23,739 nt of DNA from the IMG/VR virus record IMGVR_UViG_3300044630_008099, positions 1 through 23,739 of that record; one strand, written 5' to 3'. The notes beneath the pieces were generated by a model, which worked only from the letters and a program-made list of their open reading frames with translations, searched no databases and had not been told where the DNA came from. Position numbers and translations under genes: made by a program. Positions 1-6,478 of this stretch are shown piece after piece. Numbering within the stretch: the stretch's first letter is position 1; every line of letters begins with the position of its first letter. Source of the stretch: a virus.

Positions 1-2
1 CC

Positions 3-158
3 GCCGAAATAGATCCTATGCTTGTTGAGATGATTAAACTCTCTGAGCGAATTAAAATATTTTCTAAACTTCGTAATCTTATTTATGAAAGAGAATATGA
101 AAAAGACCAGGATGCTGCTGACCTTTTGGGTTGGGCATATGAAAGACTTGCGGATTAG
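3..158 (+). CDS. C-terminal end of an unrecognised protein (5' truncated)
   Basis: An open frame enters from the left edge and ends at TAG 156-158, giving 51 residues of a protein whose start lies outside the window. The visible part is charged and probably helical (it runs through EMIKLSERIKIFSKLRNLIYE and ends WAYERLAD), with no motif I recognise. It is in the same frame as the following methyltransferase but separated from it by the stop codon and 42 bases. Coding is supported by the uninterrupted frame and a heptad-like spacing of hydrophobic residues. No function is assigned. Confidence 0.6.
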   Translation, partial: AEIDPMLVEMIKLSERIKIFSKLRNLIYEREYEKDQDAADLLGWAYERLAD

Positions 159-189
159 ATATTATATTATTTAATTTATATACTAGAGC

Positions 190-193
190 GGAG
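190..193 (+). promoter_or_regulatory. Shine-Dalgarno GGAG pointing to an ATT start at 201
   Basis: GGAG at 190-193 is followed after seven bases by ATT at 201, in the frame of the methyltransferase. No ATG, GTG or TTG occurs in that frame between the previous stop (156-158) and the conserved methyltransferase motif near 285. A TATACT hexamer (179-184) lies just upstream but without a matching -35. Confidence 0.4.
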
Positions 194-200
194 AATAAAA

Positions 201-776
201 ATTAAAAAAATTCCTGGTAGCTATAGCGAATCTGGACAAGAGTCTTTTGTTATAAACCAACTAAAAGAAAAGAAGCACGGACACTATGTTGAGATAGGTG
301 CGTACCATCCAACAAGACTGTCTAATACATATATTCTAGAAACTGAGTATGATTGGTCTGGGGTAGGGCTAGAAATAAATCGGAAGTATGCTCAATATTA
401 TAATCAACAAAGACGAAACCGCTGTTTAGACGTTGACGCTACAACTTATGACCTAAGACCATACTTTGTTGAAAATGATTGGCCTAAACAGATTGATTAT
501 TTGCAGCTTGACATTGAGCCTACCTTTCAAACATTAGCTGCGTTGCTAAATCTGCCTATGGATTACCGCTATTCTGTAATTACTTTTGAGCATGATCGCT
601 ATGTTGGTCAGGATAATGAACAGCACCAGCAAGCTGCTTATGACTTCCTTACAAGTCATGGATACAAAAGAGTTGTCCATAATATGCGTAACTACGAAGA
701 CTGGTATATTGATCCAAACGTAATTGACTGCGAATTTTTGGGCAAAGATGTAAATCAGGGCGATCTTTTTACCTGA
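201..776 (+). CDS. FkbM-like SAM-dependent methyltransferase, probable ATT start
   Basis: The product is about 191 residues. The N-terminal part reads YSESGQESFVINQL, then VEIGAYHPTRLSNTYILE, which matches the SAM-binding motif I of FkbM-type methyltransferases (VDIGAxxG..SNT..LE), followed by GVGLEIN (motif II acidic residue) and the strand IDYLQLDIEP. FkbM-type enzymes O-methylate sugars or small molecules; the substrate here is not visible. All core motifs lie upstream of the first conventional start (TTG 501), so the gene must begin earlier. ATT at 201 behind GGAG is the best candidate and ATA 195 is an alternative. A sequencing error or a genuine rare initiator (as in infC) are both possible. 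The family call is fairly safe and the start is not. Confidence 0.65.
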   Translation: MKKIPGSYSESGQESFVINQLKEKKHGHYVEIGAYHPTRLSNTYILETEYDWSGVGLEINRKYAQYYNQQRRNRCLDVDATTYDLRPYFVENDWPKQIDYLQLDIEPTFQTLAALLNLPMDYRYSVITFEHDRYVGQDNEQHQQAAYDFLTSHGYKRVVHNMRNYEDWYIDPNVIDCEFLGKDVNQGDLFT

Positions 777-780
777 TTAG

Positions 781-809
781 TTGACTATTAACTTACCCTA
801 TGCTATACT
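781..809 (+). promoter_or_regulatory. Promoter of the tRNA cluster (TTGACT-N17-TATACT)
   Basis: TTGACT (781-786) and TATACT (804-809) are separated by 17 bases, and the -10 is preceded by TGC (extended -10). The predicted start lies about four bases before the mature 5' end of tRNA-Asp, which suits a tRNA transcript with a very short 5' leader. Confidence 0.8.
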
Positions 810-819
810 TTTATTTCTT

Positions 820-893
820 GGCTCCATAGCTCAGTTGGTTAGAGCACTACCCTGTCACGGTAGGGGTCGCCAGTTCAAGTCTGGTTGGAGTCG
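820..893 (+). tRNA. tRNA-Asp (GTC)
   Basis: A complete cloverleaf can be drawn. The acceptor arm is GGCTCCA (820-826) with TGGAGTC (886-892, one G-T pair). The D arm is GCTC/GAGC. The anticodon stem CTACC/GGTAG encloses loop CTGTCAC with anticodon GTC at 854-856. The T arm is GCCAG/CTGGT with loop TTCAAGT, and the discriminator base is G893, as expected for Asp. The 3' CCA is not encoded (GCAA-type sequence follows directly as CAA), so it must be added by the host nucleotidyltransferase. Confidence 0.95.
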
Positions 894-899
894 CAATAA

Positions 900-976
900 G
901 GGGAGTTAGCTCAGCTGGTTAGAGCAGCGGACTCATAATCCGTCGGTCACGGGTTCAAGTCCCGTACTCCCCACCA
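900..976 (+). tRNA. tRNA with CAT anticodon (elongator Met or Ile2), CCA encoded
   Basis: The acceptor arm is GGGGAGT (900-906) with ACTCCCC (966-972). The D arm is GCTC/GAGC. The anticodon stem GCGGA/TCCGT carries loop CTCATAA with CAT at 934-936. The T arm is ACGGG/CCCGT, then discriminator A973 and an encoded CCA (974-976). It is not an initiator tRNA: positions 1-72 pair and the three G-C pairs of the initiator anticodon stem are missing. It could be elongator Met or the AUA-reading Ile2 (lysidine-modified). The AT-rich genes here use many ATA codons, which would make Ile2 useful, but base sequence alone does not settle it. Confidence 0.92.
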
Positions 977-978
977 CC

Positions 979-1007
979 TTGCACAAAAACAGTTTGAATG
1001 GTATACT
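979..1007 (+). promoter_or_regulatory. Promoter of tRNA-Thr (TTGCAC-N17-TATACT)
   Basis: TTGCAC (979-984) and TATACT (1002-1007) are spaced by 17 bases, with TGG just before the -10. It begins three bases after the CCA end of the previous tRNA and places the transcription start at about 1014, two bases before the mature tRNA-Thr. Confidence 0.65.
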
Positions 1008-1015
1008 TTTACTAG

Positions 1016-1087
1016 GCCTTCTTAGCTCAGTGGTAGAGCAACGCACTTGTAATGCGTAGGTCGTCAGTTCAATCCTGACAGAAGGCT
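1016..1087 (+). tRNA. tRNA-Thr (TGT)
   Basis: The acceptor arm is GCCTTCT (1016-1022) with AGAAGGC (1080-1086). The D arm is GCTC/GAGC with a seven-base loop. The anticodon stem ACGCA/TGCGT carries loop CTTGTAA with anticodon TGT at 1048-1050. The T arm is GTCAG/CTGAC with loop TTCAATC, and the discriminator is T1087. CCA is not encoded. The anticodon reads ACA and ACU-type codons, which are common in the AT-rich genes around it. Confidence 0.94.
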
Positions 1088-1111
1088 CGGATTTTAAAAT
1101 AAGAAGGTATC

Positions 1112-1756
1112 TTGGAATCGTTTAACTTTAATCTTTGGTATGATACATATGACCCCAAGTTTATTCAAATGTGTCATCAGTCTATGATTCCAGACAAGTG
1201 GGTTAGCTACCAAAAAATAAATCACAATAAATATTCAGGATCCATACTTAAACCAATTAATCAGTACGTAGAAGCCTTATATCCACCACCCAAACTAATA
1301 TCTTTAGATAATAATACTATTAGGCTTAGGCAGCATACCCATGCAGGTATTTTTCTTCTAGACAATACAATAGAATTTACGAATGTTGATAGGCCGCATA
1401 TGCGTCAATATTATCAAACTAAAACTAGCTATCCTTCAAGAGAAGATTGCTTTGAGCCAGCCTATCTTTTTTATGTACCCTGGGCAATAGATGAACAGGT
1501 TGTAGCAAAATTTGAGCAACCATTAGAAGATTCTCCTTTTTGTGTATATCCATCAAGCTACATTTTTAATAAAATTCCTGAATCAGCTCAATATGTTGAG
1601 CCAAACTTTGTCCCCTTTAAGTTCAAAAAAGTTGGAAAGCACATGACAACTGAAAACTTTGGCAAAATTACTGCGGGAGCCCCGATGTTTGATATTGTAA
1701 TTGATTCTAATGATATACTTATTAGAAGAATAAAGGAATTTTATGAATATAATTAA
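1112..1756 (+). CDS. Unknown phage protein, first of three tandem genes with a shared C-terminal motif
   Basis: The protein has 214 residues with a TTG start behind AGAAGG (1102-1107). No family is recognised with confidence. It is rich in aromatic residues and prolines, looks mostly beta, and has no signal peptide or membrane segment. Residues 183-197 (FGKITAGAPMFDIVI) resemble the motif FKGTIKQGTPLVQII of the next protein and FQGVIPKGTPIMQII of the third. This suggests all three belong to one fold family, with this member the most diverged. It overlaps the next gene by 14 bases (ATG 1743), so the three genes are probably translated together. Confidence 0.72.
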   Translation: MESFNFNLWYDTYDPKFIQMCHQSMIPDKWVSYQKINHNKYSGSILKPINQYVEALYPPPKLISLDNNTIRLRQHTHAGIFLLDNTIEFTNVDRPHMRQYYQTKTSYPSREDCFEPAYLFYVPWAIDEQVVAKFEQPLEDSPFCVYPSSYIFNKIPESAQYVEPNFVPFKFKKVGKHMTTENFGKITAGAPMFDIVIDSNDILIRRIKEFYEYN

Positions 1757-2462
1757 GTTTTATCCATTTAGCAAAGACACGTTAACGTTTTCTCCAGAAC
1801 CTCAACCAGCATCAAAGTTTTTGCCAGAATGGTATAAAAAAACACCATCGGTAATTGATAACGGTGGGATTGCTTTTGGGCAAATCGGCACAACAGTCAA
1901 AAAGTGTATGCCAATTTTCGATCTTCTAACGTCTGGATACTTGATTACTGCACCGTGCGATATATATCTAGATGCAACAAATCCAGAAAAGCTCCAATGG
2001 TCTATTCCTCAGGGCCTAATCTCTCATCAAGGAGACATGTTTGCCGTACATGCTAAAGAGCAGTATGATAAAATGCCCGTAAACGATGCTTTGCACCATA
2101 AAGATCTTTTGAGAATTTTCCCGTTTTGGGCAGTGGGAACTCCAAAAGGCTATAGTACAATTTTTCTTCAGCCTCCGTATTCAGATAAAAGCCCACTAAT
2201 GGCTTTACAGGCAATAGTCGATACAGATTCTTTTATAACGGATGGGCACCTTTCTTTCTGGGTAGAAAAAGATTTTAAAGGAACAATAAAACAGGGAACT
2301 CCGTTGGTTCAAATTATTCCATTTAAGAGAGAGTCTTGGGCAAAAAGCATAGAGTCTGTTGAAAGTTCTGAAAAAATATTTTATAAACAAAGGCTTAAAT
2401 TAAGATCAGTTTTTGCTAACGCCTATAAAACACTGTTTAGAGAAAAGAAAGAATACAATTGA
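1743..2462 (+). CDS. Conserved unknown phage protein, paralogue of the next gene
   Basis: The protein has 239 residues and starts ATG behind AGGAAT. It shares a series of landmarks with the 250-residue neighbour: LPEWYKK (27-33), KKCMPIFDLLTSGY (53-66), a PKGYSTIFLQPP strand (134-145), and FKGTIKQGTPLVQIIPFKRE (178-197) before a basic tail. Such proteins occur in phages near oxygenases and glycosyltransferases, but I know no experimentally defined function. The alternating strand pattern with GTP.xQIIPF would fit a jelly-roll domain; this is inference. The stop overlaps the TTG start of the next gene (TTGA, 2459-2462), indicating translational coupling. Confidence 0.8.
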   Translation: MNIIKFYPFSKDTLTFSPEPQPASKFLPEWYKKTPSVIDNGGIAFGQIGTTVKKCMPIFDLLTSGYLITAPCDIYLDATNPEKLQWSIPQGLISHQGDMFAVHAKEQYDKMPVNDALHHKDLLRIFPFWAVGTPKGYSTIFLQPPYSDKSPLMALQAIVDTDSFITDGHLSFWVEKDFKGTIKQGTPLVQIIPFKRESWAKSIESVESSEKIFYKQRLKLRSVFANAYKTLFREKKEYN

Positions 2463-3211
2463 ATTTTTTAAAGATTAAGTTTACCCCAGCTTTTCATAAA
2501 CCTGGGGATAGGCTTACTCCTCCAGAGCCTGGGAAAAAACATGTTCCAGAATGGTATAGAAGTTTAGCTAAATTTGATCAATCGAATAGCGATATAACCC
2601 TTAATCCAGTAAATCATTTGGGGTCTGACGGGGCTCAAGTTTCTACAAAAATGTGTATGCCATTTTTAGATGCAACAACTGCTGGATATATGTATGTTTT
2701 AGAAGATGATTTAACTGTTACCCTAAACAAAAATGGCAAGCCCAGCCTTTCTTGGGGTGGAGACGTCATGCTGGTTGATAAAAGGCCAATCCTGGACATT
2801 GTTGTGCCAGATAATTGTCACCCAGTTCATTATGGCTGGAGGATGAATTGGTATTATGAAACTCCTCCAGGATATTCTGTATTGATTACCCATCCTATGA
2901 ATAGGTATGATTTGCCGTTTTATGTGCAGTCTGGAATTGTTGAGTCAGATATCTGGGGGCTGCCTGTCTTTATAGCATTTTTCTTAAAAAGAAATTTTCA
3001 GGGGGTAATTCCAAAAGGAACTCCAATAATGCAAATAATTCCATTTAAAAGAGATAACTGGGAGCTAGAGGTTATTGATACTGAACAAGAGATTAATCGT
3101 CATGAGCTAATGGCTGAAAATAGGAGGTCTATGCTTTATGGATATTACAAAAAATCAGCTTGGAGAAAGAAAATTTTTAACGTTTTAGGGAAGAAAGTGT
3201 CAGATGATTGA
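2459..3211 (+). CDS. Conserved unknown phage protein, paralogue of the previous gene
   Basis: The protein has 250 residues, with a TTG start overlapping the upstream stop. It carries the same landmarks as its neighbour: VPEWYRSL (29-36), TKMCMPFLDATTAGY (63-77), PPGYSVLITHP (136-146), SGIVESD, and FQGVIPKGTPIMQIIPFKRD (180-199). The pair clearly arose by duplication. A separate sequence block (residues 95-130) has no counterpart that I can align by eye. The C-terminal 50 residues are charged and helical. It overlaps the glycosyltransferase start by eight bases. Function is unknown; linkage to a glycosyltransferase and two hydroxylase-like genes suggests a shared role in surface modification, but this is not shown. 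Confidence 0.8.
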   Translation: MNFLKIKFTPAFHKPGDRLTPPEPGKKHVPEWYRSLAKFDQSNSDITLNPVNHLGSDGAQVSTKMCMPFLDATTAGYMYVLEDDLTVTLNKNGKPSLSWGGDVMLVDKRPILDIVVPDNCHPVHYGWRMNWYYETPPGYSVLITHPMNRYDLPFYVQSGIVESDIWGLPVFIAFFLKRNFQGVIPKGTPIMQIIPFKRDNWELEVIDTEQEINRHELMAENRRSMLYGYYKKSAWRKKIFNVLGKKVSDD

Positions 3212-4022
3212 GGCAGTAATATTTTCTTATAAAAATAAAAATTTAAAAGCTGTTGTAGATAATCTTTTAAACAATACTAAAAATAAAATTTTTATAACCA
3301 TTTTTGATAGGCATAATTTAAAAAGAGACAGTCTTTTTGAGGATAGCTATTACGATAATATCGTTGAATATGAACACAATTCCTGGGACGAGATTATTGG
3401 CCCAGCAGAATATAAGGGTAACCTATTAAATAGTTCCCAATCTAAATATTTTTTAATTATTTCTGATGATATTTTTGTCTCAGAAAATTGGGATGTTCAA
3501 TTAATAAATTTTTTAAAAGATGAGGATTCCATTGTTTCTGGATGTGGCAGTCTGCAATTAGTACAAAAAAATCTTTTTTTCTTAAAGCAGTCTAGATCTT
3601 TTACAAACGAATACACTGCGTCTTATTTTGTAGACAGAAATTTTATTTTTGGAAAAACTGAGAACTTAAAAGATGTATACCCAATAGAAACAAAGTATTA
3701 TGGAGAAGAAGAAAAACTTTCCTTAAACTTGTTTAAGAAAAAAATAAAAATTTACTCTGCTCCATCAGATTTTTATCAAGACCTAGGAGTAAGAACTTTT
3801 GAAAACCTATACACAACCTTTTCTTTAGAACACAACTATAACTTAGTAATTGATAGCTTAATAAATGCTCCAGAAGAATTCTTGCAGCTAATAAATCTAA
3901 AGAGAGACAATCTTTATAAGCTACCATATGACAAAAATGATGTTAGTTATAACCCAGATATCTTTGATTATCAAGATCTTGACGGTAGGAAGTTCATAGA
4001 TATAACAAGGCAAATTTCCTGA
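3204..4022 (+). CDS. GT60-like (GlcNAc-transferase type) GT-A glycosyltransferase
   Basis: The protein has 272 residues. It begins IEAVIFSYKN with a Rossmann-type strand, has an acidic metal-site candidate YFLIISDDIFVSENWD (82-97), and YYGEEEKLSLNLFKKKIKIY (165-184). The SDD...NWD and GEE...L pattern followed by KIYSAPSDFYQDLG resembles family GT60 (polypeptide GlcNAc-transferase type), where GEE is part of the active site. In eukaryotes these glycosylate hydroxyproline of Skp1. That is notable because two prolyl-hydroxylase-like genes follow directly, so hydroxylation followed by glycosylation of a protein side chain is an attractive hypothesis. The gene is extremely AT-rich: a hand count of 3241-3300 gives 10 G+C in 60 bases. 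Confidence 0.68.
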   Translation: MIEAVIFSYKNKNLKAVVDNLLNNTKNKIFITIFDRHNLKRDSLFEDSYYDNIVEYEHNSWDEIIGPAEYKGNLLNSSQSKYFLIISDDIFVSENWDVQLINFLKDEDSIVSGCGSLQLVQKNLFFLKQSRSFTNEYTASYFVDRNFIFGKTENLKDVYPIETKYYGEEEKLSLNLFKKKIKIYSAPSDFYQDLGVRTFENLYTTFSLEHNYNLVIDSLINAPEEFLQLINLKRDNLYKLPYDKNDVSYNPDIFDYQDLDGRKFIDITRQIS

Positions 4023-4043
4023 TATAATAAGGAAGGAGAAAAA

Positions 4044-4655
4044 ATGCATAGAATTCATATAGTTGATAACTTTATAACACCAGAGGATGCTGCAACGCTT
4101 GTTGAAGAGCAGTTAAATCCATCTGAGACTAATCCCTACCCAGAATATTATGCTAAAAGGTTTGGTGGAACAGCATTCCCATACAACAAAAGGGTAATGG
4201 ATCTGTTAATTAAGTATGGCCATAAGTCAAATCAGATCCATAAAGAACAAAATGGTTTTACTAATCCCATTTATGTCTTTAAATCTTTTGGCTCAGTGTG
4301 GACCCCAGGAACTTCGGGTGGCTTACACTTAGATGCTCAAGGGCCAGAGCCTTTTATTGAATTTAGCACAATCATTTACCTTAGCGATCCTTCTGACTAT
4401 GAGGGGGGAGTAATATACTTCCCGAACCAAAATTTTGAATATAGACCTAAGAGATATTCTGCAGTATTTTTCCCAAGTGCTGGTTCTGAGTATATTCACG
4501 GTATTACAGAAGTAACAAGTGGCAAAAGACATACTGCTCTTTATATGCACACATCTATTCCAGAGCATGCCGATCCAGATTTTCATACTAAAGAAGAAAC
4601 GCAGACTTGGGCAGCAATGACTCATCCGTACGCAATGCTAGATGGAGAAGATTGA
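4044..4655 (+). CDS. 2-oxoglutarate/Fe(II) oxygenase, prolyl-4-hydroxylase type
   Basis: The protein has 203 residues; the ATG lies behind a strong GGAAGGAG (4031-4038). The double-stranded beta-helix signature is complete: the metal ligands H95-x-D97 (GLHLDAQG), YLSDPSDYEGGVIYFP (112-127), the distal metal ligand H152 (YIHGITEV), and R162 (GKRHT) for the 2-oxoglutarate carboxylate. Such enzymes use O2, 2-oxoglutarate and Fe(II) to hydroxylate proline or other substrates. Short forms like this are common in T4-like cyanophages. The stop overlaps the start of a second oxygenase (TGATG, 4653-4657), so both are made from one message, directly downstream of a GT60-like transferase. Confidence 0.88.
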   Translation: MHRIHIVDNFITPEDAATLVEEQLNPSETNPYPEYYAKRFGGTAFPYNKRVMDLLIKYGHKSNQIHKEQNGFTNPIYVFKSFGSVWTPGTSGGLHLDAQGPEPFIEFSTIIYLSDPSDYEGGVIYFPNQNFEYRPKRYSAVFFPSAGSEYIHGITEVTSGKRHTALYMHTSIPEHADPDFHTKEETQTWAAMTHPYAMLDGED

Positions 4656-5305
4656 TGAATTTTGATTATGAAGTTTTAGACTTAGGCCTTGTTTATTATA
4701 AAAATGCTATTCCAAACCCACAAAATATTATTGATATTGTAAACGATGTAGACTCTAGATTTTTAGCAAACGAGCATAAAAACTCTCAGACTTCTGTACA
4801 AACCTGGAGTCCGTGGACCTATGGAAATTTGCATTTTAATGATCAAAAGTTTTTCCCAGAGCCAGAGATGCTTAGCCAAGAAGACTATTACTATAAAGAA
4901 ATGCTTGAAGCCACTACACAGATGTACTCTTCTTTAAATTCAGCCTTTGAGCATTACTCTACGTCAGTATACCCCTTTGCGGGACCCAACATTAAAAATC
5001 GTGAAGAAAGTATACACCTGTTAAGATATGGCAAAACTGGTCATCTTCCTGCCCATCAGGATCAGGGAGTTAGCAGCAGAGTCCTTTCAAGTGTCATGTA
5101 CCTAAACGATAACTACGAGGGCGGGGAGATTGAGTTTGTAAATTCAGCCGTTAAGATTAAGCCCGATGCTGGAAGCATAATCTTTTTCCCATCAAACTTC
5201 TTATATATCCACGAGGTATATCCAATTACTGAGGGGTATCGATATTCAATGCCGCACTGGTATCATAACATTAAAGACATGAGAAATTCAACTGGAGAAG
5301 TTTAG
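4655..5305 (+). CDS. Second 2-oxoglutarate/Fe(II) oxygenase, prolyl-4-hydroxylase type
   Basis: I choose ATG 4655, which overlaps the upstream stop and has GGAG at 4644-4647; an in-frame ATG at 4607 lies deep inside the previous gene. The 216-residue product carries HLLRYGKTGHLPAHQDQG with metal ligands H134 and D136, VMYLNDNYEGGEIEF (147-161), distal ligand H186 (YIHEVYPI) and R196 (GYRYSMPHW) for 2-oxoglutarate. All catalytic residues are present, so it should be active. It is only distantly similar to the preceding oxygenase, so the two probably act on different sites or substrates rather than being a recent duplication. Confidence 0.88.
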   Translation: MNFDYEVLDLGLVYYKNAIPNPQNIIDIVNDVDSRFLANEHKNSQTSVQTWSPWTYGNLHFNDQKFFPEPEMLSQEDYYYKEMLEATTQMYSSLNSAFEHYSTSVYPFAGPNIKNREESIHLLRYGKTGHLPAHQDQGVSSRVLSSVMYLNDNYEGGEIEFVNSAVKIKPDAGSIIFFPSNFLYIHEVYPITEGYRYSMPHWYHNIKDMRNSTGEV

Positions 5306-5316
5306 TTTTCCAATAA

Positions 5317-5325
5317 TGGTATAAT
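5317..5325 (+). promoter_or_regulatory. Extended -10 promoter upstream of the M23 gene
   Basis: TGGTATAAT is a perfect extended -10 element with no good -35 at 17 bases. It precedes GAAGGAGG (5333-5340), the strongest ribosome site in the window, and ATG 5350. It marks the likely start of the transcript running to about 9396. Confidence 0.65.
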
Positions 5326-5349
5326 AGTATTTGAAGGAGGTCTTTACAT

Positions 5350-6006
5350 ATGGCAAAGACACAATACCCGATTGACGGGAAAAAAGGAAAGGCTTGGAAA
5401 ATTACAAGTCCTTTTGGATGGAGGGTGCATCCTATAGAGAAAATTAAGAAGCATCATAATGGCACGGACCTGTGGGGGCCAGATGCAAAGATTTATTGCG
5501 AAGCATGGCACGATGGAACAGTAGTGTATGCTGGAACATCTAAGCTAAAGAATGCTGACGGGTCTTTAGGTGGCGTAGGATACTACGTAGATATTCGTTC
5601 AAAGATTAACGGCAAATGGTATGTAAGTCGTTATGGACACATGGCTGAGGGATCGCTAAAAGTTAAGACTGGCCAAAAGGTTGAGGCTGGAACTATTCTT
5701 GGAATTATGGGGAACACTGGAGCTTCTGCAGGAAGACACCTACACTTTGAAATTGTTGAAGGTAAGGTTCACCGTTGGGATCTAAATGGTAAAGGCTTTG
5801 TGAGCCCAATTGAATTTGTTGAAGCAATCATGGCCTGGGAAAAGCTAAGAGATTCTGCCCCAGTTGCAACTCCAGATGATGGAGTAGTTTCTACAGCAGT
5901 TCCAAGCCTTGACGTAAGCCATTTGGCTGCCAAAAAGAAGCCAGGCAAGGATGCTAAGCTAGTTAATCCAGTTCCTGGCTTCGGCGGTAAATCTAAGAAT
6001 AAGTAG
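5350..6006 (+). CDS. M23 (LytM-type) zinc endopeptidase, probable phage lysin
   Basis: The protein has 218 residues. The M23 fold is complete near the N-terminus: ITSPFGWRVHPI (18-29), HNGTDL with ligands H36 and D40, YGHM with H97, and GRHLHFE with H130 and H132. These enzymes cut peptide cross-bridges of peptidoglycan. There is no signal peptide, so it acts as an endolysin released through a holin or as a virion-associated wall-penetrating enzyme. The tail after residue 165 is low-complexity and lysine-rich, ending GFGGKSKNK, and could bind the anionic wall. It is the first gene of a long co-oriented run that ends with a holin candidate. Confidence 0.9.
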   Translation: MAKTQYPIDGKKGKAWKITSPFGWRVHPIEKIKKHHNGTDLWGPDAKIYCEAWHDGTVVYAGTSKLKNADGSLGGVGYYVDIRSKINGKWYVSRYGHMAEGSLKVKTGQKVEAGTILGIMGNTGASAGRHLHFEIVEGKVHRWDLNGKGFVSPIEFVEAIMAWEKLRDSAPVATPDDGVVSTAVPSLDVSHLAAKKKPGKDAKLVNPVPGFGGKSKNK

Positions 6007-6008
6007 CA

Positions 6009-6194
6009 ATGCCTGTATACGAGTATGAGTGTGTAGAATGCAAAACAAAAGAAACTTTTGTAAGAAGCATTTTGGACGAAGATCCAGGGTATGGTTGCAA
6101 GACTTGCAATCTGCCACTCTCTCGTGTATACTATCCAGTAGGAGTCACCTTTAATGGTGGTGGCTTTTATTCAACCGACAATAAAGCTAGGTAG
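6009..6194 (+). CDS. FmdB-type zinc-ribbon protein
   Basis: The protein has 61 residues: MPVYEYECVEC opens the ribbon with C8 and C11, and C30 and C33 (CKTC) close it. The tail VGVTFNGGGFYSTD is the hallmark of the FmdB family in Actinobacteria, where it reads F.G.GFY.TD. The role of the family is unknown; a regulatory or nucleic-acid-binding function is usually presumed. It starts two bases after the M23 stop with only a weak ribosome site, so it is probably translated by coupling. Confidence 0.85.
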   Translation: MPVYEYECVECKTKETFVRSILDEDPGYGCKTCNLPLSRVYYPVGVTFNGGGFYSTDNKAR

Positions 6195-6199
6195 TTAAT

Positions 6200-6448
6200 A
6201 TGAATACAGCTACACCAATAGAAAAGGTTGATGAGTATCAACTAAATGCATCTGATAGATGCGACTCCTGCGGGGCCCAAGCATATGTTTGGGTAAACGG
6301 AGTTTCTGGAGAACTGTTGTTTTGTGCCCACCACTATAATAAAATTATGGATAATGCCGTTGGCTATGACAAGATGATGAAGTTTGCTTATCAAGTTGTT
6401 GATGAGCGAGAAAAGCTTGTTGAAAATAGGCTAAAAGAGGCTGTTTAA
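6200..6448 (+). CDS. DUF7455-like zinc-ribbon protein
   Basis: The protein has 82 residues. The block LNASDRCDSCGAQAYVWV (15-32) with C21 and C24, then GELLFCAHHYNKI with C42, H44 and H45, matches the small actinobacterial DUF7455 family (consensus L.A.DRCD.CGAQAYV...GELLFCAHH). It presumably binds one zinc ion. Actinobacteria often encode it near sigma-factor genes, and actinophages carry copies; the function is unknown. This gene is one of the best host-range clues in the window. Its stop codon lies inside a 22-base perfect palindrome. Confidence 0.82.
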   Translation: MNTATPIEKVDEYQLNASDRCDSCGAQAYVWVNGVSGELLFCAHHYNKIMDNAVGYDKMMKFAYQVVDEREKLVENRLKEAV

Positions 6449-6466
6449 TATTTTATAAAATATTAA
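6445..6466. repeat. Perfect 22-base AT palindrome
   Basis: The eleven bases TTAATATTTTA at 6445-6455 are followed immediately by their exact reverse complement (6456-6466). The palindrome contains the stop codon of the upstream gene (TAA 6446-6448) and ends 13 bases before the next ATG. It could be an operator or a processing or pausing hairpin. No U-tract follows, so it is not a typical terminator. Confidence 0.7.
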
Positions 6467-6478
6467 CTAGGAGCAATC

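Noticed and set aside
2205-2390. Minus-strand frame inside the paralogue pair
   Set aside because: Lies wholly within a conserved plus-strand gene, has no promoter or ribosome site and encodes a low-complexity F/Y/K-rich sequence.
4020-4028. TGATATAAT extended -10 formed by the stop codon of the GT60-like gene, as promoter of the oxygenase at 4044
   Set aside because: The match is perfect, but the predicted start (about 4035) would fall inside the GGAAGGAG ribosome site, leaving only half of it in the message. I do not list it as a promoter.
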